The notes under the pieces are model-generated. The model was not told the origin of the DNA. It was given only the letters and a program-made list of their open reading frames with translations, and ran no database searches. From assembly GCA_017962415.1 (NCBI GenBank), contig JAGCVK010000077.1, forward strand, positions 1 to 62,330: a stretch of 62,330 nucleotides of DNA, in the 5' to 3' direction. Below are positions 27,472-35,943 of the stretch, one piece after another. Position numbers and translations under genes: made by a program. The stretch's first letter is position 1. Every line of letters starts with the position of its first letter. Source of the stretch: Treponema sp. GTDB lineage: Bacteria; Spirochaetota; Spirochaetia; Treponematales; Treponemataceae.

Positions 27472-27580
27472 TTTTCAACGTGATTTTTTCCTCTTTTTTT
27501 GATTATTTTTTTTCGTTGAAAACTTCATCATAAATCACTAAAATATCAGCATATTAATAGAAAAAAGCGCAACGATGCGC
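27472..27580 (+). promoter_or_regulatory. glnN promoter with inverted repeat and leader hairpin
   Basis: TTGAAA (27516-27521) and TAAAAT (27539-27544) are spaced by 17 bp. TTTTCAACG (27472-27480) and CGTTGAAAA (27514-27522) form an inverted repeat whose second arm covers the -35 box, a plausible repressor site. In the leader GCGCA-ACGA-TGCGC (27567-27580) forms a small hairpin just before the CGGAG ribosome site. Confidence 0.6.
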
Positions 27581-27594
27581 AAACGGAGTTCCTT

Positions 27595-29685
27595 ATGGCA
27601 AACACAAACGTTCCAGAACTTTTTGGAAGCCTGGTTTTTAATCAGACTGTTATGAAGGAAATGCTGCCTTCGCAAACTTACAAGGCACTTAAGCATACAA
27701 TGGAAGAAGGAACTCCTCTTGATTTAGAGGCCGCAAATTTTATTGCCGAAGCTATGAAAAACTGGGCAATTTCAAAAGGCGCAACTCACTATTCACATTG
27801 GTTCCAGCCACTTACTGGCATTACAGCAGAAAAGCACGATTCTTTCCTTTCTCCAGCCGATGAAGGCAAAATCATAATGAGCTTTAGCGGAAAAGAACTG
27901 ATTAAAGGTGAACCTGATGCTTCAAGTTTTCCAAACGGCGGAAAGCGTTCAACTTTTGAAGCGCGCGGTTACACAGTTTGGGATCCAACTTCATATCCTT
28001 TTGTAAAAGATCACACGCTTTGTATTCCAACGGCTTTTTGTTCTTACAATGGAGAAGCTTTAGACAAAAAAACTCCGCTTTTGCGCTCAATGGAAGCAAT
28101 CAATGAGCAGAGCCTTCGCGTGCTTAAACTTTTTGGCAACAAAGCAAAACACGTTACTACAACAATGGGGCCAGAACAGGAATATTTTTTAATTGATGAA
28201 AAACTTTATCAACAGCGCAAAGATTTGAAAATGTGCGGCCGCACTCTTTTTGGTTCGCGCCCGGTAAAAGGCCAGGAAATGGACGATCAGTATTTTGCTG
28301 CAATCAAGCCTCGCGTAATCAAATATATGGAAGATTTGAACGAAGAGCTTTGGAAACTTGGCATTTACGCAAAAACTGAGCACAATGAAGTTGCTCCAGC
28401 GCAGCACGAAATGGCTCCAATTTTTACAACAAGTAATCTTGCTGCAGACCAAAATCAGCTTACTATGGAAATTATGAAGAAAGTTGCACGCCGACACGGT
28501 TTAATCTGTCTTCTTCAGGAAAAACCTTTTGAAGGCGTAAACGGCAGCGGAAAACACAACAACTGGTCTATTGCAACTGATCTTGGCGAAAATCTTTTTA
28601 GTCCTGGAAAAACTCCGCGCGACAACGCACAATTTTTGCTATTCCTCACAGCAGTTATAAAAGCTGTAGATGAAAATCAGGATTTGCTTAGATATTCTGT
28701 TGCAAGTGCCGGAAACGATCACCGACTTGGAGCAAACGAAGCGCCACCAGCAATTATTTCTGTTTTTGTTGGAGACGAACTTGATGCTGTTCTTAAAGCT
28801 ATTAAAGACGGAACTGATTATAATGGAACAAAAGGCGGAAAGCTCACAATTGGCGTAGACGTTCTTCCACCAATTCCAAAAGATTCAACAGACCGAAACA
28901 GAACTTCGCCATTTGCATTCACAGGAAATCGTTTTGAATTCCGCTCTGTTGGAAGTGCGCTTTCAATCAGCGGCCCAAATACAATAATGAATGCAATTCT
29001 TGCTGATTCGCTACGCGCGTTTGCAGATGAACTTGAACAGTCAAAAGATTTTGATTCAGATTTGCAAAAGCTCATTAAGCGCGAAATTACCGCTCATTGG
29101 CGCATTTTGTTCAACGGAAACGGTTATGGCCAGGAATGGATTGAAGAAGCTGAAAAACGCGGACTAAAAAATTATCGCACAACTCCAAAAGCAATCGAAC
29201 ATTATTTGGACAAAAAAAATATCGACCTTTTTACTCGACTTGGCATTTACACTCCAGAAGAAATGAAGAGTCACTACGATATTAAGCTGGAAAAATACTG
29301 CCAGGTTGTAAACATTGAATCAAATACAATGCTTGAAATGGTTCATAAAGATATAATTCCAGCTGCGTTCAAGTATCTTAATGTTCTTGCTGATACAGAA
29401 TTCAAAATGCAGCGCGTTTTCAACCTTTGCGACGCTGGCCTAAAACTTATGAAAGAGTTGAACATTCTTGTAAACGAGCTTTCAAACAAAGCTGATCTTC
29501 TTGCAAAAAAACACGAAGACACACGAGATATTCCAGATTTAATGCAGCGCGCACACGCTTACGCAAAAGTTGTAATTCCTGCAATGGAAGAAGTTCGCGC
29601 TATCGCAGACCAAATCGAACCGCTTCTTGGCGAAGAATACAAACCATTCCCAAGCTACGAAGATTTGTTGTACAGCGTACAGTAA
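27595..29685 (+). CDS. glnN: Glutamine synthetase type III
   Basis: GSIII makes glutamine from glutamate, ammonia and ATP. The 696-residue length is typical of type III, well above the 440-470 residues of GSI. Visible motifs are HWFQPLTG near the N-terminus, [11 protein letters not shown] (metal-binding Glu), [15 protein letters not shown], the ATP-binding [14 protein letters not shown] and the [15 protein letters not shown] region. It is expected to form a dodecamer. GGAG lies 6 nt before the ATG. Its promoter carries an inverted repeat over the -35 box, suggesting control by a repressor, perhaps by nitrogen status. It is followed 24 nt later by a GH5 gene. Confidence 0.97.
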   Translation: MANTNVPELFGSLVFNQTVMKEMLPSQTYKALKHTMEEGTPLDLEAANFIAEAMKNWAISKGATHYSHWFQPLTGITAEKHDSFLSPADEGKIIMSFSGKELIKGEPDASSFPNGGKRSTFEARGYTVWDPTSYPFVKDHTLCIPTAFCSYNGEALDKKTPLLRSMEAINEQSLRVLKLFGNKAKHVTTTMGPEQEYFLIDEKLYQQRKDLKMCGRTLFGSRPVKGQEMDDQYFAAIKPRVIKYMEDLNEELWKLGIYAKTEHNEVAPAQHEMAPIFTTSNLAADQNQLTMEIMKKVARRHGLICLLQEKPFEGVNGSGKHNNWSIATDLGENLFSPGKTPRDNAQFLLFLTAVIKAVDENQDLLRYSVASAGNDHRLGANEAPPAIISVFVGDELDAVLKAIKDGTDYNGTKGGKLTIGVDVLPPIPKDSTDRNRTSPFAFTGNRFEFRSVGSALSISGPNTIMNAILADSLRAFADELEQSKDFDSDLQKLIKREITAHWRILFNGNGYGQEWIEEAEKRGLKNYRTTPKAIEHYLDKKNIDLFTRLGIYTPEEMKSHYDIKLEKYCQVVNIESNTMLEMVHKDIIPAAFKYLNVLADTEFKMQRVFNLCDAGLKLMKELNILVNELSNKADLLAKKHEDTRDIPDLMQRAHAYAKVVIPAMEEVRAIADQIEPLLGEEYKPFPSYEDLLYSVQ

Positions 29686-29709
29686 TTTTCAATTCTCACA
29701 GGAGCGTTT

Positions 29710-30750
29710 ATGAAACAGTTCTGCGGATTTATGCATGGCGTTAATTTGGGCGGTTGGTTTTCACAATGCAATCACACGGCCGAACGTTATGATAATTTTA
29801 TTAAAGAAGACGATTTTAAAACAATTTCTGATTGGGGCTTGGATCATATTCGTCTTCCTGTTGATTACGAACTTGTTGAAAATTCTAACGGCGAATACAT
29901 TGAAAGCGGTTTTTTGCGAATCGCAACAGTAATTGAATGGTGCAAAAAATATCATCTTAATATGATTTTGGATTTGCATAAAACTGCCGGCTATTCTTTT
30001 TATACTGGCTTTGGCGAAACAGGCTTTTTTGATAATCAAGAATATCAGGAACGTTTTTACAAACTTTGGGAAACTTTTTCACGCCGATTTGCAAACGCTT
30101 TTGATGATTCTCAAAATGAAATCTGTTTTGAACTTTTGAATGAAGTCACCGACAAAGAATATTGCAAAAAATGGAACGAAATTGCGCGCACTTGCATTCA
30201 AAGAATCAGAAAAATTGCGCCTACAATCAAAATTCTTGTTGGAAGTTATTGGAATAATTCGCTTGCTGCAGTAAAAGATTTGGACCAGCCTTACGACCAG
30301 AATATTGTGTACAATTTTCATTGTTATGAGCCGCTGCTTTTTACACATCAAGGGGCAACCTGGATTGAAAAAATGCCGCAAGATTTTAAATTTCCGCTTA
30401 AATCAAAAATATCAGATTATGAAAAATTAACACAGGAAAAATGCGGCCAGCCTGGCACAACTTTTAGCAGTTTTTCGCCAGATTCAACAATTGACGAAAA
30501 CTATTTTGAAACAATTTTTGAAGAAGCCGTTCGCACAGCCGAACAACGAAACGTAATGCTTTATTGCGGCGAATACGGCGTGATTGACCGCGTTGCTCCA
30601 GAAGATACGCTTGAATGGTATAAATTGATTTCGGCAGTTTTTAACCGGCACGGAATTGGTAGAGCCGCTTGGAGTTACCGCCAAATGGACTTTGGCTTAA
30701 GCGATTCCCGCTTAGATTCAATTAGAAGTGAGCTTGTAAAAGTGCTTTAA
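29710..30750 (+). CDS. Glycoside hydrolase family 5 (cellulase/glucanase-like)
   Basis: This 346-residue TIM-barrel enzyme looks like a GH5 beta-glycanase or beta-glucosidase. It begins with MHGVNLGGWF. The acid/base Glu is in CFELLNEVTD and the nucleophile Glu in MLYCGEYGVID; the LDLHKTAGY and YNFHCYEPLLF segments are also typical. There is no signal peptide and no carbohydrate-binding module, so it would act on imported oligosaccharides in the cytoplasm. It is co-oriented with glnN with an AGGAG site and ends before a strong terminator. The specificity (glucan, mannan or exo-glucosidase) is not clear. Confidence 0.87.
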   Translation: MKQFCGFMHGVNLGGWFSQCNHTAERYDNFIKEDDFKTISDWGLDHIRLPVDYELVENSNGEYIESGFLRIATVIEWCKKYHLNMILDLHKTAGYSFYTGFGETGFFDNQEYQERFYKLWETFSRRFANAFDDSQNEICFELLNEVTDKEYCKKWNEIARTCIQRIRKIAPTIKILVGSYWNNSLAAVKDLDQPYDQNIVYNFHCYEPLLFTHQGATWIEKMPQDFKFPLKSKISDYEKLTQEKCGQPGTTFSSFSPDSTIDENYFETIFEEAVRTAEQRNVMLYCGEYGVIDRVAPEDTLEWYKLISAVFNRHGIGRAAWSYRQMDFGLSDSRLDSIRSELVKVL

Positions 30751-30783
30751 TCGAATAATTATAGACGTCTTTTTACATTAAAG

Positions 30784-30824
30784 AAACGAGCCCGGCAATT
30801 TTCAATTGCCGGGCTCGTTTTTTT
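30784..30824. terminator. Intrinsic terminator after the GH5 gene
   Basis: A perfect 17-bp stem (30784-30800 with 30804-30820), loop TTC, is followed by a T run on the plus strand. On the minus strand a weaker T tract (TTTCTTT) follows, so it may also serve purD. Confidence 0.92.
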
Positions 30825-30871
30825 CTCATCACTAATCAAATAATGTCGTAAAAGCCATTATTTGATTAAAC

Positions 30872-32212
30872 TTAAAGTTTTCCGCTTTCAGCAGCTCCAG
30901 GAAGCCCAATATCTTTGCGATAGAAAGCTCCGTCAAACTTTACAGCAGAAATACCCTGATATGCATTTGTCCACGCTTCTTTAAAAGAAGAACCATAAGC
31001 GCTGCAAGCAAGTACGCGGCCGCCGCTTGTAAGCATATCACCTTCTCCACGACGTCCTTCAACGGCACCGGCAACAAAAACCTTTGCTGTGCTCGAATGC
31101 AAAAGCGGTTTATTAATAGTAATCTCTTTACCTTTTTCATAAGCTGCAGGATAACCGCCGCTAACCATAACCGGTGCAACCTGAAATCCTGGTTTCCACT
31201 TGAATTCAAAATCTTTAAGCGTACCATTCAAAATTGCAGTACACATAGCAGTAAAATCAAAATCCATAAGCGGAAGAACAGCCTGAGTTTCAGGGTCGCC
31301 AAGACGAACATTATACTCAAGAAGTTTTGGACCTTTGCTTGTAAGCATTACGCCAAAGAAAATAAATCCGCGATAATCAAATTTTTCTTTAATAAGACCA
31401 TTCAAAGTTGGCTGCAAAATATCTTTATCAAACTGAGCCATCATCTTATCAGTTACATCTTCAAGAGGACAAACAGCGCCCATTCCGCCAGTATTTGGAC
31501 CTTTAGCACCGTCCATAAGACGTTTATGATCACGAGCCGGCAAGAAAGGAACAATAGTTGCCGAGCCGCTAACAGCATATTCAGGAGTTACAGAAACTGC
31601 GGCAAGCACAGAAATTTCAACTCCCTCAAGATAATCTTCAATAACAAGTTTTTTACCGGCAGCACCAACTTTGCCGTTGCCCATCATATCTTCTACAGCA
31701 GCAAGCGCTTCGTCTACAGTAGCAGCAACAACAACACCTTTACCAGCAGCTAATCCGTCTGCCTTTACAACAATCGGTGCACCATGTTTTTTGATATATT
31801 CACAGGCTTCGTCTTTGTTTACAAAAGTTTCGCTAGAAGGGCAGGCAACGCCGTACTGTTTCATAAATTTTTTAGAAAGGTCTTTACTTCCTTCAAGCTG
31901 AGCACCAGCTTTTTTTGGACCTACAACAGGAATATCAGCCTTCCAAAATTCATCAGCAAGACCAGCAACCAGCGGATCTTCTGGGCCAATCACAGCCATA
32001 CGGCAATTTTCGTGCTTTGCAATGGCAACGTAAGGATTTTCACCTTCTTTAATATAATCACAATCTTTAGGATTTACGTTTACGCATTTTGATTCATAAG
32101 CTGTGCCGCCATTTCCCGGAACAACAACAACTTTATCAACAACAGAACTCTGAGCAATTTTCCAGCAGATAGTGTGCTCACGTCCACCACCGCCAACTAC
32201 TATAATATTCAT
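30872..32212 (-). CDS. purD: Phosphoribosylamine--glycine ligase
   Basis: PurD joins phosphoribosylamine and glycine with ATP in purine synthesis. The 446-residue protein has the N-terminal GGGGREHTICWKI segment, an ATP-grasp fold with GAPIVVKADGLAAGKGVVVA, the signatures GPNTGGMGAVCP and RLGDPETQ, and a C-terminal domain. It stands alone, with no other pur genes nearby. No Shine-Dalgarno is visible. TAATAT ends 6 nt before the ATG (32219-32224), so it may be another leaderless start, although this -10 is poor. Confidence 0.96.
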   Translation of the reverse strand: MNIIVVGGGGREHTICWKIAQSSVVDKVVVVPGNGGTAYESKCVNVNPKDCDYIKEGENPYVAIAKHENCRMAVIGPEDPLVAGLADEFWKADIPVVGPKKAGAQLEGSKDLSKKFMKQYGVACPSSETFVNKDEACEYIKKHGAPIVVKADGLAAGKGVVVAATVDEALAAVEDMMGNGKVGAAGKKLVIEDYLEGVEISVLAAVSVTPEYAVSGSATIVPFLPARDHKRLMDGAKGPNTGGMGAVCPLEDVTDKMMAQFDKDILQPTLNGLIKEKFDYRGFIFFGVMLTSKGPKLLEYNVRLGDPETQAVLPLMDFDFTAMCTAILNGTLKDFEFKWKPGFQVAPVMVSGGYPAAYEKGKEITINKPLLHSSTAKVFVAGAVEGRRGEGDMLTSGGRVLACSAYGSSFKEAWTNAYQGISAVKFDGAFYRKDIGLPGAAESGKL

Positions 32213-32240
32213 AGCGCAATATTACCGTTTTTTTTAAATA

Positions 32241-32289
32241 AAAAAAAGGGGGAGACTGTCACCGCATTCAAATACAATAAATTCCCCTT
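32241..32289 (-). terminator. Possible weak terminator after the ECF T-component gene
   Basis: On the minus strand AAGGGG and CCCCTT can pair over a loop of about 30 nt and are followed by T7. The long loop makes it a weak candidate. Confidence 0.35.
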
Positions 32290-32298
32290 AAATCAAAA

Positions 32299-33003
32299 TT
32301 ATTGACGTACAGCAATTGCACGAGCTGAATTGTATGCTTGCTTCATGCCAACAGAAAAGAACACAGGAAGCAGAACAAAAAGCATTTTTATAGATTTTTT
32401 ACCGCCACGAGCTTTCCATGCGCGTTCAGTCTGCTGCCAGTTTTTAGAAACCTGCGGAATAAAGCATATAAAAATTGAAATTGCCTGAGCAACTGGCGCA
32501 TTTTTTGAATTACAACCTTTGCTTTTTAAATGCAAAACTCGACGAATAAATAACTCGATAGTTTCAAGGCCTTCGCGAATCTCAAGCGAAGTTGAAGTTT
32601 TAAAAACCAAAGACGCACTTTGCATTACGCAAAAAAGTTTGAGCAATAAAAACCAGGTTTCACGTTCCGCACAAAAAAACGCAGCAACAATTTTCGGTAA
32701 ATTTTCCCAAGAAAAATCAAAATTGCCGCCAGAAAGACTAACGCCAACTCTACCAGCAATTTTTGCAAAAATCAAAAAAGCTGCATAATATAAAATTGCT
32801 TTTAAATCACAAAGCTGCTCGCTCAAAGAAAATTTAAGCGAAAATGCCAAAATCATTTGAAGCACAAAAAAACAAATTGCAAAAGCCGGCGCAAAACCAA
32901 AAGCCGCAATACTCACAAAGGGAATTAAAAGAATTTTTATCCAGGCAGGACATTTATGCAAAAATGAACTTCCCGGCTTATAAGAAAAAGCAGCGTTTTT
33001 CAT
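32299..33003 (-). CDS. ECF transporter transmembrane T component (BioN/EcfT-type)
   Basis: This 234-residue membrane protein has four to five TM helices and the cytoplasmic coupling motifs of T components: AWKARGG near the C-terminus (the A-R-G motif that contacts the ATPases), and SLEIREGLETIELFIRRV. It links the ATPase to the substrate-binding S protein. Its ATG at 33003 overlaps the stop codon of the ATPase gene by 1 nt (TAATG), with GGAG 8 nt upstream. The bioY-ATPase-T order points to a dedicated biotin importer. Confidence 0.85.
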   Translation of the reverse strand: MKNAAFSYKPGSSFLHKCPAWIKILLIPFVSIAAFGFAPAFAICFFVLQMILAFSLKFSLSEQLCDLKAILYYAAFLIFAKIAGRVGVSLSGGNFDFSWENLPKIVAAFFCAERETWFLLLKLFCVMQSASLVFKTSTSLEIREGLETIELFIRRVLHLKSKGCNSKNAPVAQAISIFICFIPQVSKNWQQTERAWKARGGKKSIKMLFVLLPVFFSVGMKQAYNSARAIAVRQ

Positions 33004-33734
33004 TACCAAACCAAATCTCCAACCGATTCGTATTTTACAATAGGATTTCTAATATTCCATTCTTCAAGATTCTGGCAAAGCCCTTGCTGTGGAGTTCCGT
33101 CAAAAACTTTTTTCCCACGAAACAACACAATAAATCTGTCGGCCAAACCAAGACACTTTTCAATTTCGTGAGTCAAAATCACAACCGTTTTACCTTCAGA
33201 TTTTAGTTTGCGAACAAGAGCATTAACTTGTTTAACACCGCCAAAATCAAGATTCGCATAAGGTTCATCAAGAATGATAGTTGGAAGATTCATTGCAAGC
33301 ATACAGGCAACAGCAAGACGGCGCTTTTCTCCGCCAGACAAAAATCTTGCCGGAAAATCAGACTTGTCAGAAAGACCTGTTTCACGCAACGCATTTTCAA
33401 CCGCCGCCTGAACATCAACTTTTTTCCACCCCAAATTTTTCGGACCAAACGCAACGTCTTCCGCGGGGGTTTCTCCCAAAATCTGAGTTTCCGCCTCTTG
33501 AAAAACAAGGCCAACGCGGCCGGCTACGTCAACACACAAATCGTCAGCTTTATCACCGTCCATAAGACCAGCAATAATCTGCATCAAAACACTTTTGCCC
33601 GAGCCGTTTTCACCGCCAACAACAATACATTCGCCTGCAAAAATCTCAAGACTAACCTTGTCCAACGCTTTTTTTTCGCCACAAGCCGTGCCAAAAGTCT
33701 TAGATAAATTATTAATTTTTATTTGAGCTTTCAT
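33003..33734 (-). CDS. ECF transporter ATP-binding protein (BioM/EcfA-type)
   Basis: This 243-residue ABC ATPase has Walker A GGENGSGKS, the Q-loop, signature FLSGGEKRRLAVA, Walker B TIILDEPYANLD and switch His in LTHEIE. It powers an ECF importer. I prefer the ATG at 33734, which places the domain start MKAQIKINNLSKTFG at the N-terminus. It overlaps the end of bioY by 23 nt, so translation is coupled. A single ATPase gene here suggests a homodimer as in BioMNY, unless a second EcfA is encoded elsewhere. Confidence 0.87.
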   Translation of the reverse strand: MKAQIKINNLSKTFGTACGEKKALDKVSLEIFAGECIVVGGENGSGKSVLMQIIAGLMDGDKADDLCVDVAGRVGLVFQEAETQILGETPAEDVAFGPKNLGWKKVDVQAAVENALRETGLSDKSDFPARFLSGGEKRRLAVACMLAMNLPTIILDEPYANLDFGGVKQVNALVRKLKSEGKTVVILTHEIEKCLGLADRFIVLFRGKKVFDGTPQQGLCQNLEEWNIRNPIVKYESVGDLVW

Positions 33735-34317
33735 ATAAATACTGAGCAAGAACCGGCCGCAACTTCAACGCAACAGGAATAACAATCGCAGCCTTTAAAA
33801 TATCTCCCGGAATATACGGAATTACACAAGCGCCCATAGTATAAGCCAGCGCAGTTTTATCCGCAGGAACTTTTCCCGCCGCCGTTGCCCAATAAAAAAA
33901 ACGAACAACACCAGGAACATACAAAATAAACATACCGGCTAAAACTGCAAGCGTAACCCGCACAACAACCTTTACCGAAAGTTTCTTTTGCGAAACATCA
34001 GGCTTACCCGAAATAAACCCCGCAACCATTGCGCCAATCAAATAGCCAGGCAAAAATCCGCCCGTAGGCCCCAGCCAAACCGCAAGCCCGCCAGTTCCAC
34101 CCGAATAAACCGGCAGCCCAATTAATCCCGCAAGCAAAAACAGCGCCGTTGGAGCCGCACCAAGAAAGCCGCCAAGCAGCACCGCACACAAAACGCAAAG
34201 CGCATTCTGCAAAACAATCGGAATCACACCAAGCGGAATCCGAATAAAACAACCAACACAAATAATTGCCGCAAAAAGCGCAACAAACGAAAGTTTCAAA
34301 ATACGCAGATTTTTCAT
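33712..34317 (-). CDS. bioY: BioY biotin-binding S component
   Basis: BioY is the membrane substrate-binding subunit for biotin. The 201-residue protein has about six TM helices and the family core IPLGVIPIVLQNALCVL, LIGLPVYSGGTGG, and GPTGGFLPGYLIGA. I start at the ATG at 34317 (MKNLRILKL); the open frame extends to 34386, but the added residues are not family-like. No Shine-Dalgarno is visible. With the downstream ATPase and T component it makes a full BioYMN importer. No biotin synthesis genes are in the window. Confidence 0.93.
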   Translation of the reverse strand: MKNLRILKLSFVALFAAIICVGCFIRIPLGVIPIVLQNALCVLCAVLLGGFLGAAPTALFLLAGLIGLPVYSGGTGGLAVWLGPTGGFLPGYLIGAMVAGFISGKPDVSQKKLSVKVVVRVTLAVLAGMFILYVPGVVRFFYWATAAGKVPADKTALAYTMGACVIPYIPGDILKAAIVIPVALKLRPVLAQYLYESSNKN

Positions 34318-34396
34318 AAAAAGAACAATAACAAAAAAATCAAATATTGTAAACCACAAAATACAATCTAAGTTTAAAATCCACATTATTCTCTAT

Positions 34397-34480
34397 GAGG
34401 GCGGAGCCCCGCCCTGCGCTCCAAAGTCCTCACTCGTTCGCTCGCCTGCGGCTCGCTCACTCGCTCCGGTCTTTTCCGCT
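34397..34480. repeat. GC-rich palindromic element reaching into the MATE gene
   Basis: GAGGGCGGAGCCCCGCCCT (34397-34415) is a 6-bp hairpin identical to the one at 37205-37223. It is followed by a stretch rich in CTCGCTCAC/CTCGTTCG motifs with a GCC-TGC-GGC hairpin. The GC content is far above the surroundings. The last codons and the stop of the MATE gene lie inside it. Confidence 0.7.
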
Positions 34481-35809
34481 ACCCACCCTAGCTTTTTTCA
34501 CAATAATAACATAAGAAATCGCACAAATCCCCGCCGAAAGCAAGCTCCCAAGCGGCGCCGCGCACCCCATAGGAAAAAGCGTTTCCGGCCACAACTTAGA
34601 AGCAAGCCACGCACCAGGAATCCTAATCAAAATAATCGAAATCGCATTATGAATAAACGAAATAATCGACTTACCCATAGCGCAAAAATATCCGCTAAAA
34701 CAAAAATGAATTGCCGCAAAAACGCAATCAAAAACGTACGATTTTAAATATTGTGCACCAAGAACAATTACAACTTCTTCACGCGTAAAAAGCGAAATTA
34801 CAGGTTTTAAAACAAATTGCAAAGAAAGCGCAAAAATCAAACCAATTCCAGTTGCAATTGCAGTTCCTGCAAAAAGAGTTTTAACCGCACGCTCAGATTT
34901 TCCAGCTCCAATATTTTGCGCCGCAATTGCGCTCACAGTAGAAAGCATGCTCGAAGGAATCAAGAATAAAAAGCAAATAATTTTTTCAACAATTCCAACC
35001 GCAGCCGCAACGTTTACACCGCGCCGGTTTGCAATTACAGTAATCAGCATAAACGAAATTTGAACAAATCCGTCCTGGCAAGCAACCGGAACTCCAATTT
35101 TAAGAATCGGAATCAGCGAATCCGCTTGAATCTTAAAATCACTTTTTGAAAGTTTTAAAGTTTTGGAACGGCCAATCGCAAGCAAACTGATAATCACGCT
35201 AACCGCTTGGGCAATAACTGTTGCAATTGCAGCGCCTTCGGCTTTCATACCAAAAACGCCCATAAACACATAATCCAAAACAATATTTAGCGTACAAGCA
35301 ATAATTACAAAAATCATCGGGCTTTTAGAATCGCCCATTCCGCGAAAAACCGAAGCAATTACGTTATATGCAACAATAAAAGGAATTCCAATAAAACAGA
35401 TTCGCAAATAAAGAACAGTCTGCTCAACACTTTCCGGCGGCGTTTGAATCAAACTTACAATCGGGCGGCACAAAAGCAAAAGAATTAAAGTAACAATAAC
35501 AGAAAAAATCAGAAAAAAACTTACCGTGTTTCCAATTATTTTAGACGCTTTTTTATTATCCTGCGCGCCAACAGCCTGGCCAATCAAAACAGTTCCGCCC
35601 ATTGCAAGTCCAACAATAATCACCGTGAACATATGCATTACCTGACTTCCAATCGACACCGCAGAAATTACTTCCGCGCCGTTAAATTGTCCGGCCAAAA
35701 ATAAATCTGCCATTCCGTAAAGCGTTTGTAAAAAATACGACAAAAGGAACGGCAGAGAAAAAACAACAATATTTTTGAGGATACTTCCCTCTGTAAGATT
35801 TTTTTGCAT
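34457..35809 (-). CDS. MATE family efflux transporter
   Basis: This 450-residue protein has twelve TM helices of the MATE/MOP fold, with the family stretches LPFLLSYFLQTLYGMADLF (near the N-terminus) and GQAVGAQDNKKA, and the repeat in the second half (AAQNIGAGKSERA). It exports cationic drugs or metabolites using Na+ or H+. The C-terminal GSGKDRSE is encoded by a GC-rich repeat, so the ancestral end was probably different. The leader upstream is a highly structured element that includes the only weak ribosome site (GGGT 7 nt before the ATG). The substrate is unknown. Confidence 0.92.
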   Translation of the reverse strand: MQKNLTEGSILKNIVVFSLPFLLSYFLQTLYGMADLFLAGQFNGAEVISAVSIGSQVMHMFTVIIVGLAMGGTVLIGQAVGAQDNKKASKIIGNTVSFFLIFSVIVTLILLLLCRPIVSLIQTPPESVEQTVLYLRICFIGIPFIVAYNVIASVFRGMGDSKSPMIFVIIACTLNIVLDYVFMGVFGMKAEGAAIATVIAQAVSVIISLLAIGRSKTLKLSKSDFKIQADSLIPILKIGVPVACQDGFVQISFMLITVIANRRGVNVAAAVGIVEKIICFLFLIPSSMLSTVSAIAAQNIGAGKSERAVKTLFAGTAIATGIGLIFALSLQFVLKPVISLFTREEVVIVLGAQYLKSYVFDCVFAAIHFCFSGYFCAMGKSIISFIHNAISIILIRIPGAWLASKLWPETLFPMGCAAPLGSLLSAGICAISYVIIVKKARVGSGKDRSE

Positions 35810-35816
35810 AATAAAT

Positions 35817-35937
35817 ACCCGGTGAATAAGACTATCAAACTTTACACACGGCCTTTGAACCTGTCGAAATTATCGCAAAGCCTTAAACGCTCTTAGATCA
35901 TTTCAACAAGTTCAAAAAACAGCCTATATCACCGGGT
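35817..35937 (-). ncRNA. Candidate structured 5' leader RNA upstream of MATE
   Basis: In minus-strand RNA the ends ACCCGGUGA and UCACCGGGU (35929-35937 with 35817-35825) form a 9-bp closing stem. GGCU/GGCC (35921-35924 with 35850-35853) and a 17-bp stem (35900-35916 with 35854-35870) stack inside, with a 29-nt loop holding a further 5-bp hairpin. The 17-bp stem has two U-G pairs that would be C-A mismatches in plus-strand RNA, so the structure favours the MATE transcript. The closing stem contains GGGU, the only Shine-Dalgarno-like sequence before the MATE ATG. It resembles a riboswitch or attenuator in layout. I could not match it to a known class. Confidence 0.55.
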
Positions 35938-35943
35938 TACATC

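Noticed and set aside
35817..35937. Intrinsic terminator for lysA
   Set aside because: No T run follows the 3' side of the stems; the sequence after the closing stem is ATTTATT and then the MATE ATG.
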